DNA of 55,465 nt from Candidatus Bathyarchaeota archaeon (GCA_014729945.1 WJJC01000175.1:1-55465); one strand, 5' to 3'. Shown: positions 33,112-40,929, numbered from the stretch's first letter. Numbers and translations are program-made. The notes: generated from the letters alone by a model not told the origin.

Positions 33112-34256
33112 GTAATAAAAGCGTGTTACACGGTAAGCACTTTGTTCATGGGGATTGGGCATGTGCTGAGGGAGCCATATCCGCGGGATGCAACTATTTC
33201 GCAGCATACCCCATTACTCCGGCTACAGAGATATCTGAAAGAATAGCTGAGAGATTCCCAAGATTGGGTAGAAGATTCGTTCAGTTTGAGGATGAGATAG
33301 GTGCTATAGCGTCTGTGTTGGGCGCTAGTTTCTCAGGGATGAAAGCCATGACCGCTACAAGTGGACCCGGTGTCAGTCTTATGCTGGAGAACATTGGCTT
33401 AGCCGTGATGACCGAGGCACCCTGTGTTATTGTAAATGTTATGAGGGGTGGTCCCAGCACAGGGCAGCCCACGAAAGGGGCGCAAGGGGACGTGATGCAG
33501 TGTAGATGGGGTGTGCATGGGGACGTGGAGATAATCGCTTTAGCACCCCAGTCTGTTCAGGAGAATTTCGATCTCACCATCAAGGCGTTTAATCTATCAG
33601 AGATTTATCGTACCCCTGTCTTTCTCTTATCTGATGCTAATCTAGGACACATGTATGAGAGACTGGAGATTCCAGAAGAAAAGGAATTGGCGTTAGTGAA
33701 CAGGAAGAAACCAACCGTTTCTCCTGATACGTATGAACCATACGCTACTGATGAATCACTTGTACCCCCTATGGCTTGCTTTGGGGAGGGATACAGGTTT
33801 TACAGCACTGGGTTAACCCATAATGAGAAAGGATACCCGGATATGAGCGTAGAAACCCAGGACAAACTGGTCAGGAGGCTCTGTGACAAGGTTCGTAGAA
33901 ACAGGGATAAGATCATATTGACCGAGGAATCCTATGCCCGTGACTGTGATGTTCTTGTTGTAGCCTACGGGGTTACTGCGAGGTCAGCGGCCTCAGCCGT
34001 CCGTCAAGCAAGAGAAGAAGGGGTAAAAGCAGGGCTCCTTAGACTAATAACTCTGTGGCCTTTCCCCGAGAAAAAACTATTGGAAGTCGCCTCGGGTGTC
34101 AAGGGTGTCGTTGTATCTGAGATGAACTATGGACAACTGGTTAGAGAAGTGGAGAGAACAGTAAAGCCTACTCCTGTTGAGTTTATACCTAAACTAGGTG
34201 AGAACCCGCCTACACCATTAGAGATACTGGAGAAAATAAGGAGGCTGGGAAAATGA
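33108..34256 (+). CDS. korA: 2-oxoglutarate:ferredoxin oxidoreductase alpha subunit
   Basis: 382 residues. KorA pattern: GDWACAEGAISAGCNYFAAYPITPATEISERIA, FVQFEDEIGAIASVLGASFSG, TSGPGVSLMLENIG and VNVMRGGPSTGQPTKGAQGD; the C-terminal domain has LVVAYGVTARSAASAVRQAR. Converts 2-oxoglutarate (or a related 2-oxoacid) and CoA to the acyl-CoA, passing electrons to ferredoxin. Substrate preference cannot be proved from sequence. ATGA overlaps on both sides. Confidence 0.93.
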   Translation: MSNKSVLHGKHFVHGDWACAEGAISAGCNYFAAYPITPATEISERIAERFPRLGRRFVQFEDEIGAIASVLGASFSGMKAMTATSGPGVSLMLENIGLAVMTEAPCVIVNVMRGGPSTGQPTKGAQGDVMQCRWGVHGDVEIIALAPQSVQENFDLTIKAFNLSEIYRTPVFLLSDANLGHMYERLEIPEEKELALVNRKKPTVSPDTYEPYATDESLVPPMACFGEGYRFYSTGLTHNEKGYPDMSVETQDKLVRRLCDKVRRNRDKIILTEESYARDCDVLVVAYGVTARSAASAVRQAREEGVKAGLLRLITLWPFPEKKLLEVASGVKGVVVSEMNYGQLVREVERTVKPTPVEFIPKLGENPPTPLEILEKIRRLGK

Positions 34257-35071
34257 CTGAGTTAGACCACGTACTGGAAGATTACCTTAGGATGGACAGG
34301 CTGCCTCATATATGGTGTGCTGGTTGTGGTCTTGGTATCATATTGAAGAGCTATGTTCAGGCACTCCATGAACTGGACTATGATCTGGATAAGATAGTCA
34401 CCGTATCAGGAATAGGCTGTGCTGGTAGAGCATCAGGTTACGTGAACACAGACGCATTCCACACCACCCACGGTAGAGCCCTCCCCTTCGCTACAGGGAT
34501 CAGCGTGAGTAAGCCAGAACTAAAACCAGTTGTGATAAGTGGAGACGGGGATCTCTTCGCAATAGGCGGTAATCACTTAATCCATGCAGCTAGGCGAAAC
34601 ATCAACATGCTGGTGATCTGTAGTAATAACTTCAACTACGGTATGACTGGAGCCCAATATGGTCCAACTACACCGCTGGATATGAGAACCCCCACAAGCC
34701 CCTATGGGAATATTGAGAACCCCTTTAACTTGGTGGCACTGGTGGCGTCCAGCGGCGCTACCATGGTAAGCAGATGGACCGTATACCATGTACACCATCT
34801 GAAGAATAGCATCAAGAAAGGACTGCGGAAGAAGGGGTTTAGCTTTATTGAGGTGTTAAGTCCATGCACCACCGGTTATGGACGGTTAAACAAGATGAAC
34901 CCGATCGAGATGATGAGAGACCTAAAAGATATTGGGAAGATAAAGAAGGTCCACCCCACGGAGGCTATCATAGAACCGGGGAAGAAGATCATCTTGGGTG
35001 ACTTCGTTGATGTTGAGAAACCCACCTACTCGGATGTACTGGATCAGGTCTCAAAGAGGGCAAGGGAATGA
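34253..35071 (+). CDS. korB: 2-oxoglutarate:ferredoxin oxidoreductase beta subunit
   Basis: 272 residues. Thiamine-diphosphate subunit: IWCAGCGLGIILKSY (cluster cysteines), SGIGCAGRASGYVNTDAFHTTHGRA, the motif ISGDGDLFAIG (GDGD at 97-100) and SNNFNYGMTGAQYGPTTP. The HTTHGRALPFATGI segment is typical of KorB rather than PorB. Catalytic partner of KorA. Confidence 0.94.
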   Translation: MTELDHVLEDYLRMDRLPHIWCAGCGLGIILKSYVQALHELDYDLDKIVTVSGIGCAGRASGYVNTDAFHTTHGRALPFATGISVSKPELKPVVISGDGDLFAIGGNHLIHAARRNINMLVICSNNFNYGMTGAQYGPTTPLDMRTPTSPYGNIENPFNLVALVASSGATMVSRWTVYHVHHLKNSIKKGLRKKGFSFIEVLSPCTTGYGRLNKMNPIEMMRDLKDIGKIKKVHPTEAIIEPGKKIILGDFVDVEKPTYSDVLDQVSKRARE

Positions 35072-35613
35072 GACACGAGATACGTGTAGCTGGCTTCGGT
35101 GGTCAAGGTGTTATTACATTGGGCTATGTGTTGGCAAATGCTGCTGGAATATATGACGGTAAATATTCTCTAATGGCTCAAAGTTATGGCCCTGAGGCTC
35201 GAGGAGGAGCATGTCGCTCAGACGTGATCATAAGCGATGAACCAATAGATTATCCTAAGATATCAAGCCTAGACTATCTTATTGCCATGTCTATAGATGC
35301 TTACAACCAGTTTCACTGTACCTTGGAGTCGAACACCAAGATGATTCTGGAGAAGAGTCTCGTTAAGGTTGATAATTTTCCTCAAGATGTGGATGTTTAC
35401 CGGGTACCAGCTATAAAGATAGCAGAGGAACTGGGTAACCGATTAACAGCCAACATGGTTATGCTGGGCGCTGTTCAATCTATAACAGACGTAGTCTCTA
35501 GTGAATCACTAAAACAAGCTGTGGAAGATAGATTCCCTCGCTACATTGAGATTAACCTCAAAGCCATTGAAAGAGGTATGGAGCTAGGTGTAGCCACTAT
35601 GGGGGAAGGGTAA
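35068..35613 (+). CDS. korC: 2-oxoglutarate:ferredoxin oxidoreductase gamma subunit
   Basis: 181 residues. Gamma subunit: IRVAGFGGQGVITLGYVLA, SYGPEARGGACRSDVIISDE and NMVMLGAVQSIT. Completes korDABC. The last 17 bases overlap the end of an Lrp gene on the other strand, so convergent transcription is expected. Confidence 0.93.
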   Translation: MRHEIRVAGFGGQGVITLGYVLANAAGIYDGKYSLMAQSYGPEARGGACRSDVIISDEPIDYPKISSLDYLIAMSIDAYNQFHCTLESNTKMILEKSLVKVDNFPQDVDVYRVPAIKIAEELGNRLTANMVMLGAVQSITDVVSSESLKQAVEDRFPRYIEINLKAIERGMELGVATMGEG

Positions 35614-36040
35614 GGTCTTCCTTCAAGGTATTCAGGACTACATGTGTTTTTGTTCGTACCACATTAGCCATTTTGAGGATGGTCTTGGTGAAGTCGCTAA
35701 GATCCTGTCTTGACTTGAACTTTGCTATTACTAGTATATCTGAGTCTCCTGTGACGTTGTAGACGCCCACGGTCTCGGAGATCTTGGCTATCTCGTTGCC
35801 TACCTCGATCATCATTCCCTCTGATACGATAATCTCAGTTATGGCTGTTAACTCGTAGCCCAGTTTTTCATAGTTCACCTGAGTGGTGTATTTTTTAATT
35901 ACATTATTTTCCTCAAGTTCTTTTATTCTATTTGCGACTGTTCCACTGGATACCCCTATTTTTCGAGCGACTTCTCTATAACTCTGTCTGCTATCTTTAA
36001 GGTATTCCTCAAGTACTTTTTTTGCTGTATCATCTACCAT
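35597..36040 (-). CDS. Lrp/AsnC family transcriptional regulator (second copy)
   Basis: 147 residues, closely similar in layout to the regulator at 23958-24413. HTH: KKVLEEYLKDSRQSYREVAR then KIGVSSGTVANRIKELEENN. RAM domain: AITEIIVSEGMMIEVGN, VYNVTGDSDILVIAKF, RTKTHVVLNTLKED. Effector probably an amino acid. Convergent with korDABC, a natural candidate target. Its own promoter carries repeated CATTTGC elements around the TATA box. ATG start. Confidence 0.92.
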   Translation of the reverse strand: MVDDTAKKVLEEYLKDSRQSYREVARKIGVSSGTVANRIKELEENNVIKKYTTQVNYEKLGYELTAITEIIVSEGMMIEVGNEIAKISETVGVYNVTGDSDILVIAKFKSRQDLSDFTKTILKMANVVRTKTHVVLNTLKEDLTLPP

Positions 36041-36054
36041 GTAGGGTCTTTCAT

Positions 36055-36093
36055 CATTTGCATATGGGTGTATATAAGATGATCAGCATTTGC
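36055..36093. promoter_or_regulatory. repeated CATTTGC elements flanking lrp TATA box
   Basis: CATTTGC occurs at 36055-36061 and 36087-36093, 32 bases apart (three helical turns), with TATATAAG between them (36071-36078). The TATA lies about 31-38 nt before the lrp ATG on the minus strand. The arrangement suits autoregulation by a protein binding one face of DNA. Confidence 0.45.
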
Positions 36094-36134
36094 TTAAAAA
36101 GAGGATATGTTAGTTAAAGAAATTTAGAGATTGT

Positions 36135-36521
36135 TTAGTAATCGACTGGGATGGTCTGCATTACCTCAAAGAGCCTTAGGAAAGCCTTGCTATATCTGAT
36201 GATAGCGCTCATGTTTCCCTTGAAAGGTAGCTGCCTTGTCATCAAAGCAGTCTGTGCGTCCATCTCACCCTTGTTTAGCTTAGTCCATACTTCGTATGGT
36301 CCTTCGAGTGTATAATCAGTTTTCTCTCCTTCTGCAAGTTCCCTGACCTCTATGACTTCTCCATCTTCGAATCTCATGTAAACCTCGGGTAGTTCTGGTT
36401 TGTCTGTTACCCTGAAGGTGAATGATGCGGTGAAGCCTTTTGTCTTGATCCTGAACTCTTCGTCGTTGTTTGCTATTTCCTTTACTTTTTTCCAGTATTC
36501 TAGTCCTAGATATTGAACCAT
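36135..36521 (-). CDS. SCP2 sterol-binding-like domain protein
   Basis: About 128 residues. SCP2-type fold: FRIKTKGFTASFTFRVTDKP, VYMRFEDGEVIEVREL, ADYTLEGPYEVWTKLNKGEM, then AQTALMTRQLPFKGNMSAII and YSKAFLRLFEVMQTIP. The pattern (beta sheet, then Gly-Glu-Met-Asp helix and KGN-Met) is that of SCP2/alkyl-sulfatase C-terminal domains, which bind fatty acyl-CoA or other lipids. ATG at 36521 preferred over a GTG three codons earlier. Confidence 0.8.
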   Translation of the reverse strand: MVQYLGLEYWKKVKEIANNDEEFRIKTKGFTASFTFRVTDKPELPEVYMRFEDGEVIEVRELAEGEKTDYTLEGPYEVWTKLNKGEMDAQTALMTRQLPFKGNMSAIIRYSKAFLRLFEVMQTIPVDY

Positions 36522-36624
36522 GGTATACACCTAGTTGCTGGAGAAATAACTTTTTAGAATAAAACACTTACTGATCTTTTTGTTTCTGGTAGTTATTGTT
36601 ATTAAAATATGGTGCGCTTTGGGA

Positions 36625-36936
36625 TTACTGGAGTTCCTCGATGGCTTTATCGAGGTGTTTTCTGGATTTCTGGAGCTTCTTCATGCGTTTATCCAACTCA
36701 TATTCCATCTCTTCCCGTACTTTTTGAGCCTCTTCCAGTTGCTTCTTCAGCATTTTTCTGCCTTCCTTGCCCGCGGAATCCATTTCTTCTCGGGTCTCCT
36801 CGATCATCTTCTCAAGATTCTTCTCGGCTTTATCGAATTCTTCTATCCACTCTGTTCCTGTTTTCTCGATGTTCTCAAGGGCTTTGTGGGCCTGTTCGTT
36901 GACTTTTTTCCATTTTTTCTCTAAATCTTCTTTCAG
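36625..36936 (-). CDS. coiled-coil protein with probable CTG start
   Basis: 103 residues if started at CTG 36936, almost wholly charged heptad helix: LKEDLEKKWKKVNEQAHKAL, ENIEKTGTEWIEEFDKAEK, then KKQLEEAQKVREEMEYEL. GGAG lies nine bases before the CTG, overlapping the dodecin stop, an ideal ribosome site. The first ATG (36807) would give only 60 residues and cut the helix. Predicted phasin- or tether-like oligomer; no family recognised. Last gene of the usp-dodecin operon. Confidence 0.62.
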   Translation of the reverse strand: MKEDLEKKWKKVNEQAHKALENIEKTGTEWIEEFDKAEKNLEKMIEETREEMDSAGKEGRKMLKKQLEEAQKVREEMEYELDKRMKKLQKSRKHLDKAIEELQ

Positions 36937-36948
36937 CTTTTATCTCTC

Positions 36949-37161
36949 CTATTGGTGCTCCTCTTCTACCTTGAATGAGAGTTTGAGGTTAACCCTGTAG
37001 CTTACTATCTCGCCGCCTTCTACTGATGCTGTTTGATTAATAACATCGATTCCCTGGATGTTGCGGATGGTCTTACTTGCTTCTTTTACCGCTTCTTTAG
37101 CTGCATCCTTCCAACTCTTCGATGATACGCCCATTAATTCAACTATCTTTATTGTCGTCAT
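36949..37161 (-). CDS. dodecin
   Basis: 70 residues, the standard dodecin size. A dodecameric hollow shell that stores or buffers flavin. Pattern: TIKIVELMGVSSKSWKDAAK, AVKEASKTIRNIQGIDVINQ (helix with the flavin-stacking region), then strands VEGGEIVSYRVNLKLSFKVE. ATG start. Lies 10 nt after usp and 12 nt before the coiled-coil gene. Confidence 0.93.
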   Translation of the reverse strand: MTTIKIVELMGVSSKSWKDAAKEAVKEASKTIRNIQGIDVINQTASVEGGEIVSYRVNLKLSFKVEEEHQ

Positions 37162-37171
37162 ATTTCATTCA

Positions 37172-37642
37172 CTACTTTACTACTAGTACCGGGATCTTCG
37201 CCTTGTCTACAACTATATCACTGGTGCTTCCTAGGACGAGTTCCTCGACAAACCCCAGACCCCTAGCACCTACGACGATGAGATCAAAATCTCCCGCTTC
37301 GGCTTCCTCAACGATCTCAGTGGCTGGTAATCCCTCCACAACTTTCTGACTAACCTTGACATCAAGGTGTTTCTCTTTTACCTCTCCATAGATCTTATCC
37401 AGTATTTTCTCGTGTTCTTGACGATACTCATCGTAGTACTTGGTTACCCAGGTTGGTGACTGGGCTGGTTTAGTTGCCCCTGCGCTCATGGTTGCAGGGT
37501 ATATTCCGGCTGGGAGGGTTATTGGCTCTATTACGTTGATTAATTCTATTTCTGAGTTCATTTTTTCAGCTATTTCTATAGCAGTCTCCAGTGCTTTCCT
37601 AGCTTTCTCTGAGCCATCTATTCCTACTAATATCTTCTTCAT
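37172..37642 (-). CDS. universal stress protein (UspA family)
   Basis: 156 residues. Rossmann-like fold: KILVGIDGSEKARKALETAI at the start, and the ATP-type motif VVGARGLGFVEELVLGSTSDIVV (G-x2-G-x9-G-S/T) near the end. A 25-residue insertion around ITLPAGIYPATMSAGATK is larger than usual. ATP-binding and stress-related by family. ATG start; first gene of the operon with dodecin. Confidence 0.92.
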   Translation of the reverse strand: MKKILVGIDGSEKARKALETAIEIAEKMNSEIELINVIEPITLPAGIYPATMSAGATKPAQSPTWVTKYYDEYRQEHEKILDKIYGEVKEKHLDVKVSQKVVEGLPATEIVEEAEAGDFDLIVVGARGLGFVEELVLGSTSDIVVDKAKIPVLVVK

Positions 37643-37680
37643 TTAATTCAAAACCTCAAATACGGTTGAGAGCTCACGGT

Positions 37681-37707
37681 TTAACACATCTAATAACCGT
37701 GTGTTAA
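37681..37707. promoter_or_regulatory. inverted repeat upstream of usp
   Basis: TTAACACA and TGTGTTAA form perfect 8-base arms with an 11-base spacer, 39-65 nt before the usp ATG. A TATA-like TTTATAAG lies further up (about 37763-37770), so the repeat would be in the 5' leader or be an operator. Confidence 0.35.
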
Positions 37708-37898
37708 CTCTCTTGTTTCTTCTCATCTGTAGGTTTCTAATTGTAACTGATAAAAGATGCCTTATAAACCGAAAACCAAAACTGGAGCATAGTGTTTCAC
37801 TCTGAGAATATACCCTATTTTCACTAAAGAAGCTCCAGAACGGCCCGGATCAGCCCTTATTCACCGTAATACTAGTATGGTAATTACAGGAGAAACGA

Positions 37899-38711
37899 AT
37901 GCTATCAATTCAGAGCACAGGTTACTTATACCCTGAGAAATACGATCAATGGATTACAATGAAAAACATAGTTAAAGAAAAACTCCAAAACGGAGAAAAC
38001 GCTGTAGGAACCTTCGTAGAGCTCGGTCATCCTGATATCGCGGATATACTGAGTCACGCTGGATTCGACTGGTTGCTTATTGACGGTGAGCATAGTCCCA
38101 TGAGCTATGAGACCATGGAGTATATGCTTCAAGCTATGGTGGGCACAGACTGCACACCTATAGTAAGGCCCCAGTGGAATGATCCGGTGGTCATCAAACG
38201 AATACTGGACCTTGGCGCCCATGGAATTGTTGTGCCTTGGGTAAATACAGGAGAAGAGGCTGAAGACGCAGTAGCCGCAGCCAGATATCCATCAGAGGGC
38301 ATAAGGGGCTGGGGTCCGCGAAGAGCTGCTAGACATGACCCCGATTACCGGGATACCGCCAACGAGGAGATACTCGTTTGTGTACAGGTAGAGACCCAGA
38401 AGAGTTTGGATAACCTCGATGAGATTATGAGCGTTGAGGGGGTAGATGCCTGTTACGTAGGTCCATGGGATCTCAGTAATAACTTGGGCTTTAGTGTTCC
38501 ACCTAACTATGATAACCAGAAATTCATTGACGCCATTGATCACGTGCTCAAGGTAGCCGAGGATCACGGTAAACCAGCTGGTATGTGGACCAACCTTGAT
38601 AACGTGGGCTGGGCTGTGGAGAAGGGCTTCAGATTTAACACTGTGATAAACGCTGATATGATGCTCTCCTATGGTGCTGCTGAGGCCTTGAAACGGGGAA
38701 GCGGCTGTTAA
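37899..38711 (+). CDS. HpcH/HpaI-type class II aldolase
   Basis: 270 residues. Pyruvate-dependent aldolase of the 4-hydroxy-2-oxoheptanedioate/2-keto-3-deoxy-rhamnonate group. VGTFVELGHPDIADILSHAG, FDWLLIDGEHSPMSYETM (catalytic His), PIVRPQWNDPVVIKRILDLG, GAHGIVVPWVNTGEEAEDAV, VCVQVETQKSLDNLDEI (metal Glu), and DACYVGPWDLSNNLG (metal Asp) are visible. ATG at 37899 has AGGAG six bases before it. An ATG at 37959, closer to family norm, is the alternative. Confidence 0.88.
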   Translation: MLSIQSTGYLYPEKYDQWITMKNIVKEKLQNGENAVGTFVELGHPDIADILSHAGFDWLLIDGEHSPMSYETMEYMLQAMVGTDCTPIVRPQWNDPVVIKRILDLGAHGIVVPWVNTGEEAEDAVAAARYPSEGIRGWGPRRAARHDPDYRDTANEEILVCVQVETQKSLDNLDEIMSVEGVDACYVGPWDLSNNLGFSVPPNYDNQKFIDAIDHVLKVAEDHGKPAGMWTNLDNVGWAVEKGFRFNTVINADMMLSYGAAEALKRGSGC

Positions 38712-38908
38712 TCTTCTCTAAGGGGCGAGATATATACAGTTACACCCGTTTTCTCTTCCACTACTTTTTTCTCATATTTCTCGGATATCTCGTCCAGTGA
38801 GTCGATTATTCCTCGGTAGATCAGACTGTCGAAGGGGCCATGCTCCATTACCTTCATCTTCATACCAATGACTACAATGTTTCTGTTTATGAACCAGACC
38901 CAGATCAC
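38708..38908 (-). CDS. small unknown protein
   Basis: 66 residues from GTG. Two strands (VWFINRNIVVIGMKMKVMEH), a helix (SLIYRGIIDSLDEISEKYEK), and a strand (TGVTVYISPL). This beta-beta-alpha-beta order suggests a small folded domain. No family recognised. It overlaps the end of the aldolase by 4 bases on the opposite strand and has a TATA-like element (38947-38954) about 39-46 nt before the start. Confidence 0.55.
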   Translation of the reverse strand: MIWVWFINRNIVVIGMKMKVMEHGPFDSLIYRGIIDSLDEISEKYEKKVVEEKTGVTVYISPLRED

Positions 38909-38946
38909 TGTACTAGAGACGGGTAAATCAGCGTTCCTTGTATTGA

Positions 38947-38988
38947 ATTTATATAGATGCTATCTTGCATCTCATACAGTTTTATATA
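38947..38988. promoter_or_regulatory. back-to-back TATA elements and GATGC repeat
   Basis: ATTTATAT (38947-38954) and TTTATATA (38981-38988) flank an inverted GATGC-N6-GCATC (38956-38971). The first suits the minus-strand small gene. The second lies 20-27 nt before an ATG at 39008 that opens a seven-codon ORF before the acyl-CoA synthetase. Confidence 0.4.
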
Positions 38989-39007
38989 GGATAGGTAGCA
39001 CCTTTTC

Positions 39008-39031
39008 ATGAAACCATCAGAGTTGAATTAA
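39008..39031 (+). CDS. seven-codon leaderless ORF ahead of acyl-CoA synthetase
   Basis: ATG-AAA-CCA-TCA-GAG-TTG-AAT-TAA starts where transcription should begin according to the TATA at 38981-38988. It ends one base before the TTG start of the next gene. It could be a leader peptide with coupled restart at the TTG, or chance. Confidence 0.3.
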   Translation: MKPSELN

Positions 39032-39032
39032 C

Positions 39033-40463
39033 TTGGATGCTAACATTGCACTAGATAAAATACTTAAACCCAAGAGCGTGGCTGTAGTCGGCGCCAGCAC
39101 TGATCCCTTCAAATGGGGATACATGCTGCTCAACGCCATCGTACAGAGCGGATTCGAGGGTGACATTTACCCTATCAACATAAAGGCTGATGAGATCGGT
39201 GAGATCCTAGGCCATAAAGTCTATGCCAGTGTAAAAGATGTCGAGGGCGACATCGACATGGCTCTAATCGTAATCCCCGCCCGCTTCGTGCCTGGACTCT
39301 TCCAGGAACTCAAGGAGAAGGATATAAAGGGAGCAGTAGTCATCACCAGCGGCTTCAGCGAGGCAGGTGAAGAAGGCAAAGAGATGATCAACCAGATCGT
39401 TGAGACCGCAAAGGGTAACACAAGATTCATTGGACCAAACTGTATGGGCGTCACCAGCAGCGAGGCGAAGCTAAGCGCATTAATGATTCCTTTCCTGCAT
39501 GAGCGTGGTGAGGTTGCATTCATCAGCCAGAGCGGTGGATACGGTCTCCAGTTGTACATCAGGGCATCAGCCATGGGGGTTGGTGTAGGTAAATTCATCA
39601 GTAGTGGAAACGAGAGTGACCTCAAGGGATGGAACTACTTGGAATACTTTGGGCAGGATGATGACACAAAGATCATCTCAATGTACATTGAGGGCCTCAA
39701 GAATGGAAGGAAATGGTTTGAGGCAGCTAAAGAGGTTAGTAAAAAGAAACCCATAGTTGCCATCAAGGTCGGTGTGACCGAGGCAGGTAGTAAGGCAGCG
39801 GCCAGTCACACTGGTTCTATTGCTGGAAGCGACAAGGTCTATGACGCGGCCTTCAAACAGGCGGGTGTCATAAGGGCTTATGATAGCGCTGAGATGTTTG
39901 ATTATGTAAAGGGGCTTCTCTATAGTCCATTACCAAAGGGTAAGAATATTGCCATTGTGTCTAACAGCGGCGGCGTGGCCGTTGAGACAGCTGATCGACT
40001 GATCCAGAACGGTTTAGAGGTACCGGTCTTCAGTGAGGAGGCTCAGGCGGAGATCCAGGAGCTAATCCCTGCTTTCGGTAACGCAAAGAATCCAGTGGAT
40101 CTTACGGCTACTTTGAATATGAACAGCTTCCTCAATGTCCCGGATATCGTCTTAAAGCAGCCTGATATCCATGGTATGATCACCATTAGCTTGGGTACGA
40201 GCATCATAAAGACCATGTTCCCGGATGTTGCCGACGAGGATTTGACTGGAATGTATCAATGGATCAACAACACGCTGCTAGAGACATACAAGAAGTATGA
40301 TAAGCCAGTTATCGTGATCGATCCATCCGCGGATGTTGCAGGGGAGTCAGCCAAGATACTGGAAGCAGCACGTGTACCAGTCTATACTACTCCTGAGAGG
40401 GCAGCGGACGTTATGGGTGTTCTCTACAGGAGAAAACAGTACCTAGATAGGGTAAAGGCTTAA
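39033..40463 (+). CDS. acyl-CoA synthetase (ADP/NDP-forming) alpha subunit
   Basis: 476 residues. CoA-binding domain (KPKSVAVVGASTDPFKWGYM, then YPINIKADEIGEILGHKVYA), two ligase-CoA domains (GPNCMGVTSSEAKLS; phospho-His H259 in AASHTGSIAGSDKVYDAAFK), and IVSNSGGVAVETADRL. Converts acyl-CoA, ADP and phosphate to acid, CoA and ATP with an ATP-grasp beta subunit that is not fused and not in the window. Likely harvests energy from Por/Kor products. TTG start next to a tiny upstream ORF. T-tracts follow. Confidence 0.92.
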   Translation: MDANIALDKILKPKSVAVVGASTDPFKWGYMLLNAIVQSGFEGDIYPINIKADEIGEILGHKVYASVKDVEGDIDMALIVIPARFVPGLFQELKEKDIKGAVVITSGFSEAGEEGKEMINQIVETAKGNTRFIGPNCMGVTSSEAKLSALMIPFLHERGEVAFISQSGGYGLQLYIRASAMGVGVGKFISSGNESDLKGWNYLEYFGQDDDTKIISMYIEGLKNGRKWFEAAKEVSKKKPIVAIKVGVTEAGSKAAASHTGSIAGSDKVYDAAFKQAGVIRAYDSAEMFDYVKGLLYSPLPKGKNIAIVSNSGGVAVETADRLIQNGLEVPVFSEEAQAEIQELIPAFGNAKNPVDLTATLNMNSFLNVPDIVLKQPDIHGMITISLGTSIIKTMFPDVADEDLTGMYQWINNTLLETYKKYDKPVIVIDPSADVAGESAKILEAARVPVYTTPERAADVMGVLYRRKQYLDRVKA

Positions 40464-40465
40464 CC

Positions 40466-40482
40466 TTTTTTCTTACTTTTTT
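40466..40482 (+). terminator. double T-tract terminator after acyl-CoA synthetase
   Basis: Two runs of six T within 20 nt of the stop codon on the coding strand; typical archaeal termination signal. The gene beyond is on the other strand. Confidence 0.5.
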
Positions 40483-40497
40483 CCAGTTTTATTAGAT

Positions 40498-40929
40498 CTA
40501 TTTATCCAATTGTGTATAATGAAATCTTTTTCTTTTGTTCACCCAATCACGGATAAGCTGCGGTAGGCTCGTAGGGTATAAATTGTTTTCTTCCAGTTCG
40601 CCTAGTTTAACCCATATGAACTCTAGGTGTTTCTCGGCTGATGAAACTCTTTCAATGGCTAATTCTACCTTGAATATCATATTAACTTCTTCGTACCTTC
40701 GCCCCTGTCTATCGGTGAATTTATGCTCAAGAACACCGATAAACTCCCCTATCTCCATCTCATTTGCTAGTTCCTCGGAGAGCTCCCGCCTCAACGCCGC
40801 CTCAGCGAATTCTCTTTCCTCAAGATGTCCCCCTGGTAGGAAAGTGTTAACCTCGCCAACCTTATGAGCTAGTAATATCTTGTTACATTGGGTTATCAAT
40901 GCCCGTGCTATGAGTTCAATAGACGCCAT
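40498..40929 (-). CDS. Nudix hydrolase
   Basis: 143 residues. Nudix box from G34: G-HLEER-E40-FAEAALR-R48-E49-LS-E52-E53, with the last conserved Gly replaced by Ala (LANEM). The core strand before it is NKILLAHKVGEVNTFLPGGH. Hydrolyses a nucleoside diphosphate linked to some group; substrate not predictable. ATG start. Convergent with the acyl-CoA synthetase. Confidence 0.9.
   Translation of the reverse strand: MASIELIARALITQCNKILLAHKVGEVNTFLPGGHLEEREFAEAALRRELSEELANEMEIGEFIGVLEHKFTDRQGRRYEEVNMIFKVELAIERVSSAEKHLEFIWVKLGELEENNLYPTSLPQLIRDWVNKRKRFHYTQLDK

Noticed and set aside
36580..37000. Plus-strand hydrophobic ORFs opposite the coiled-coil gene
   Set aside because: They are mirror images of Glu/Lys-rich heptads on the minus strand (Phe/Leu/Ser-rich shadow) with no membrane-protein pattern.
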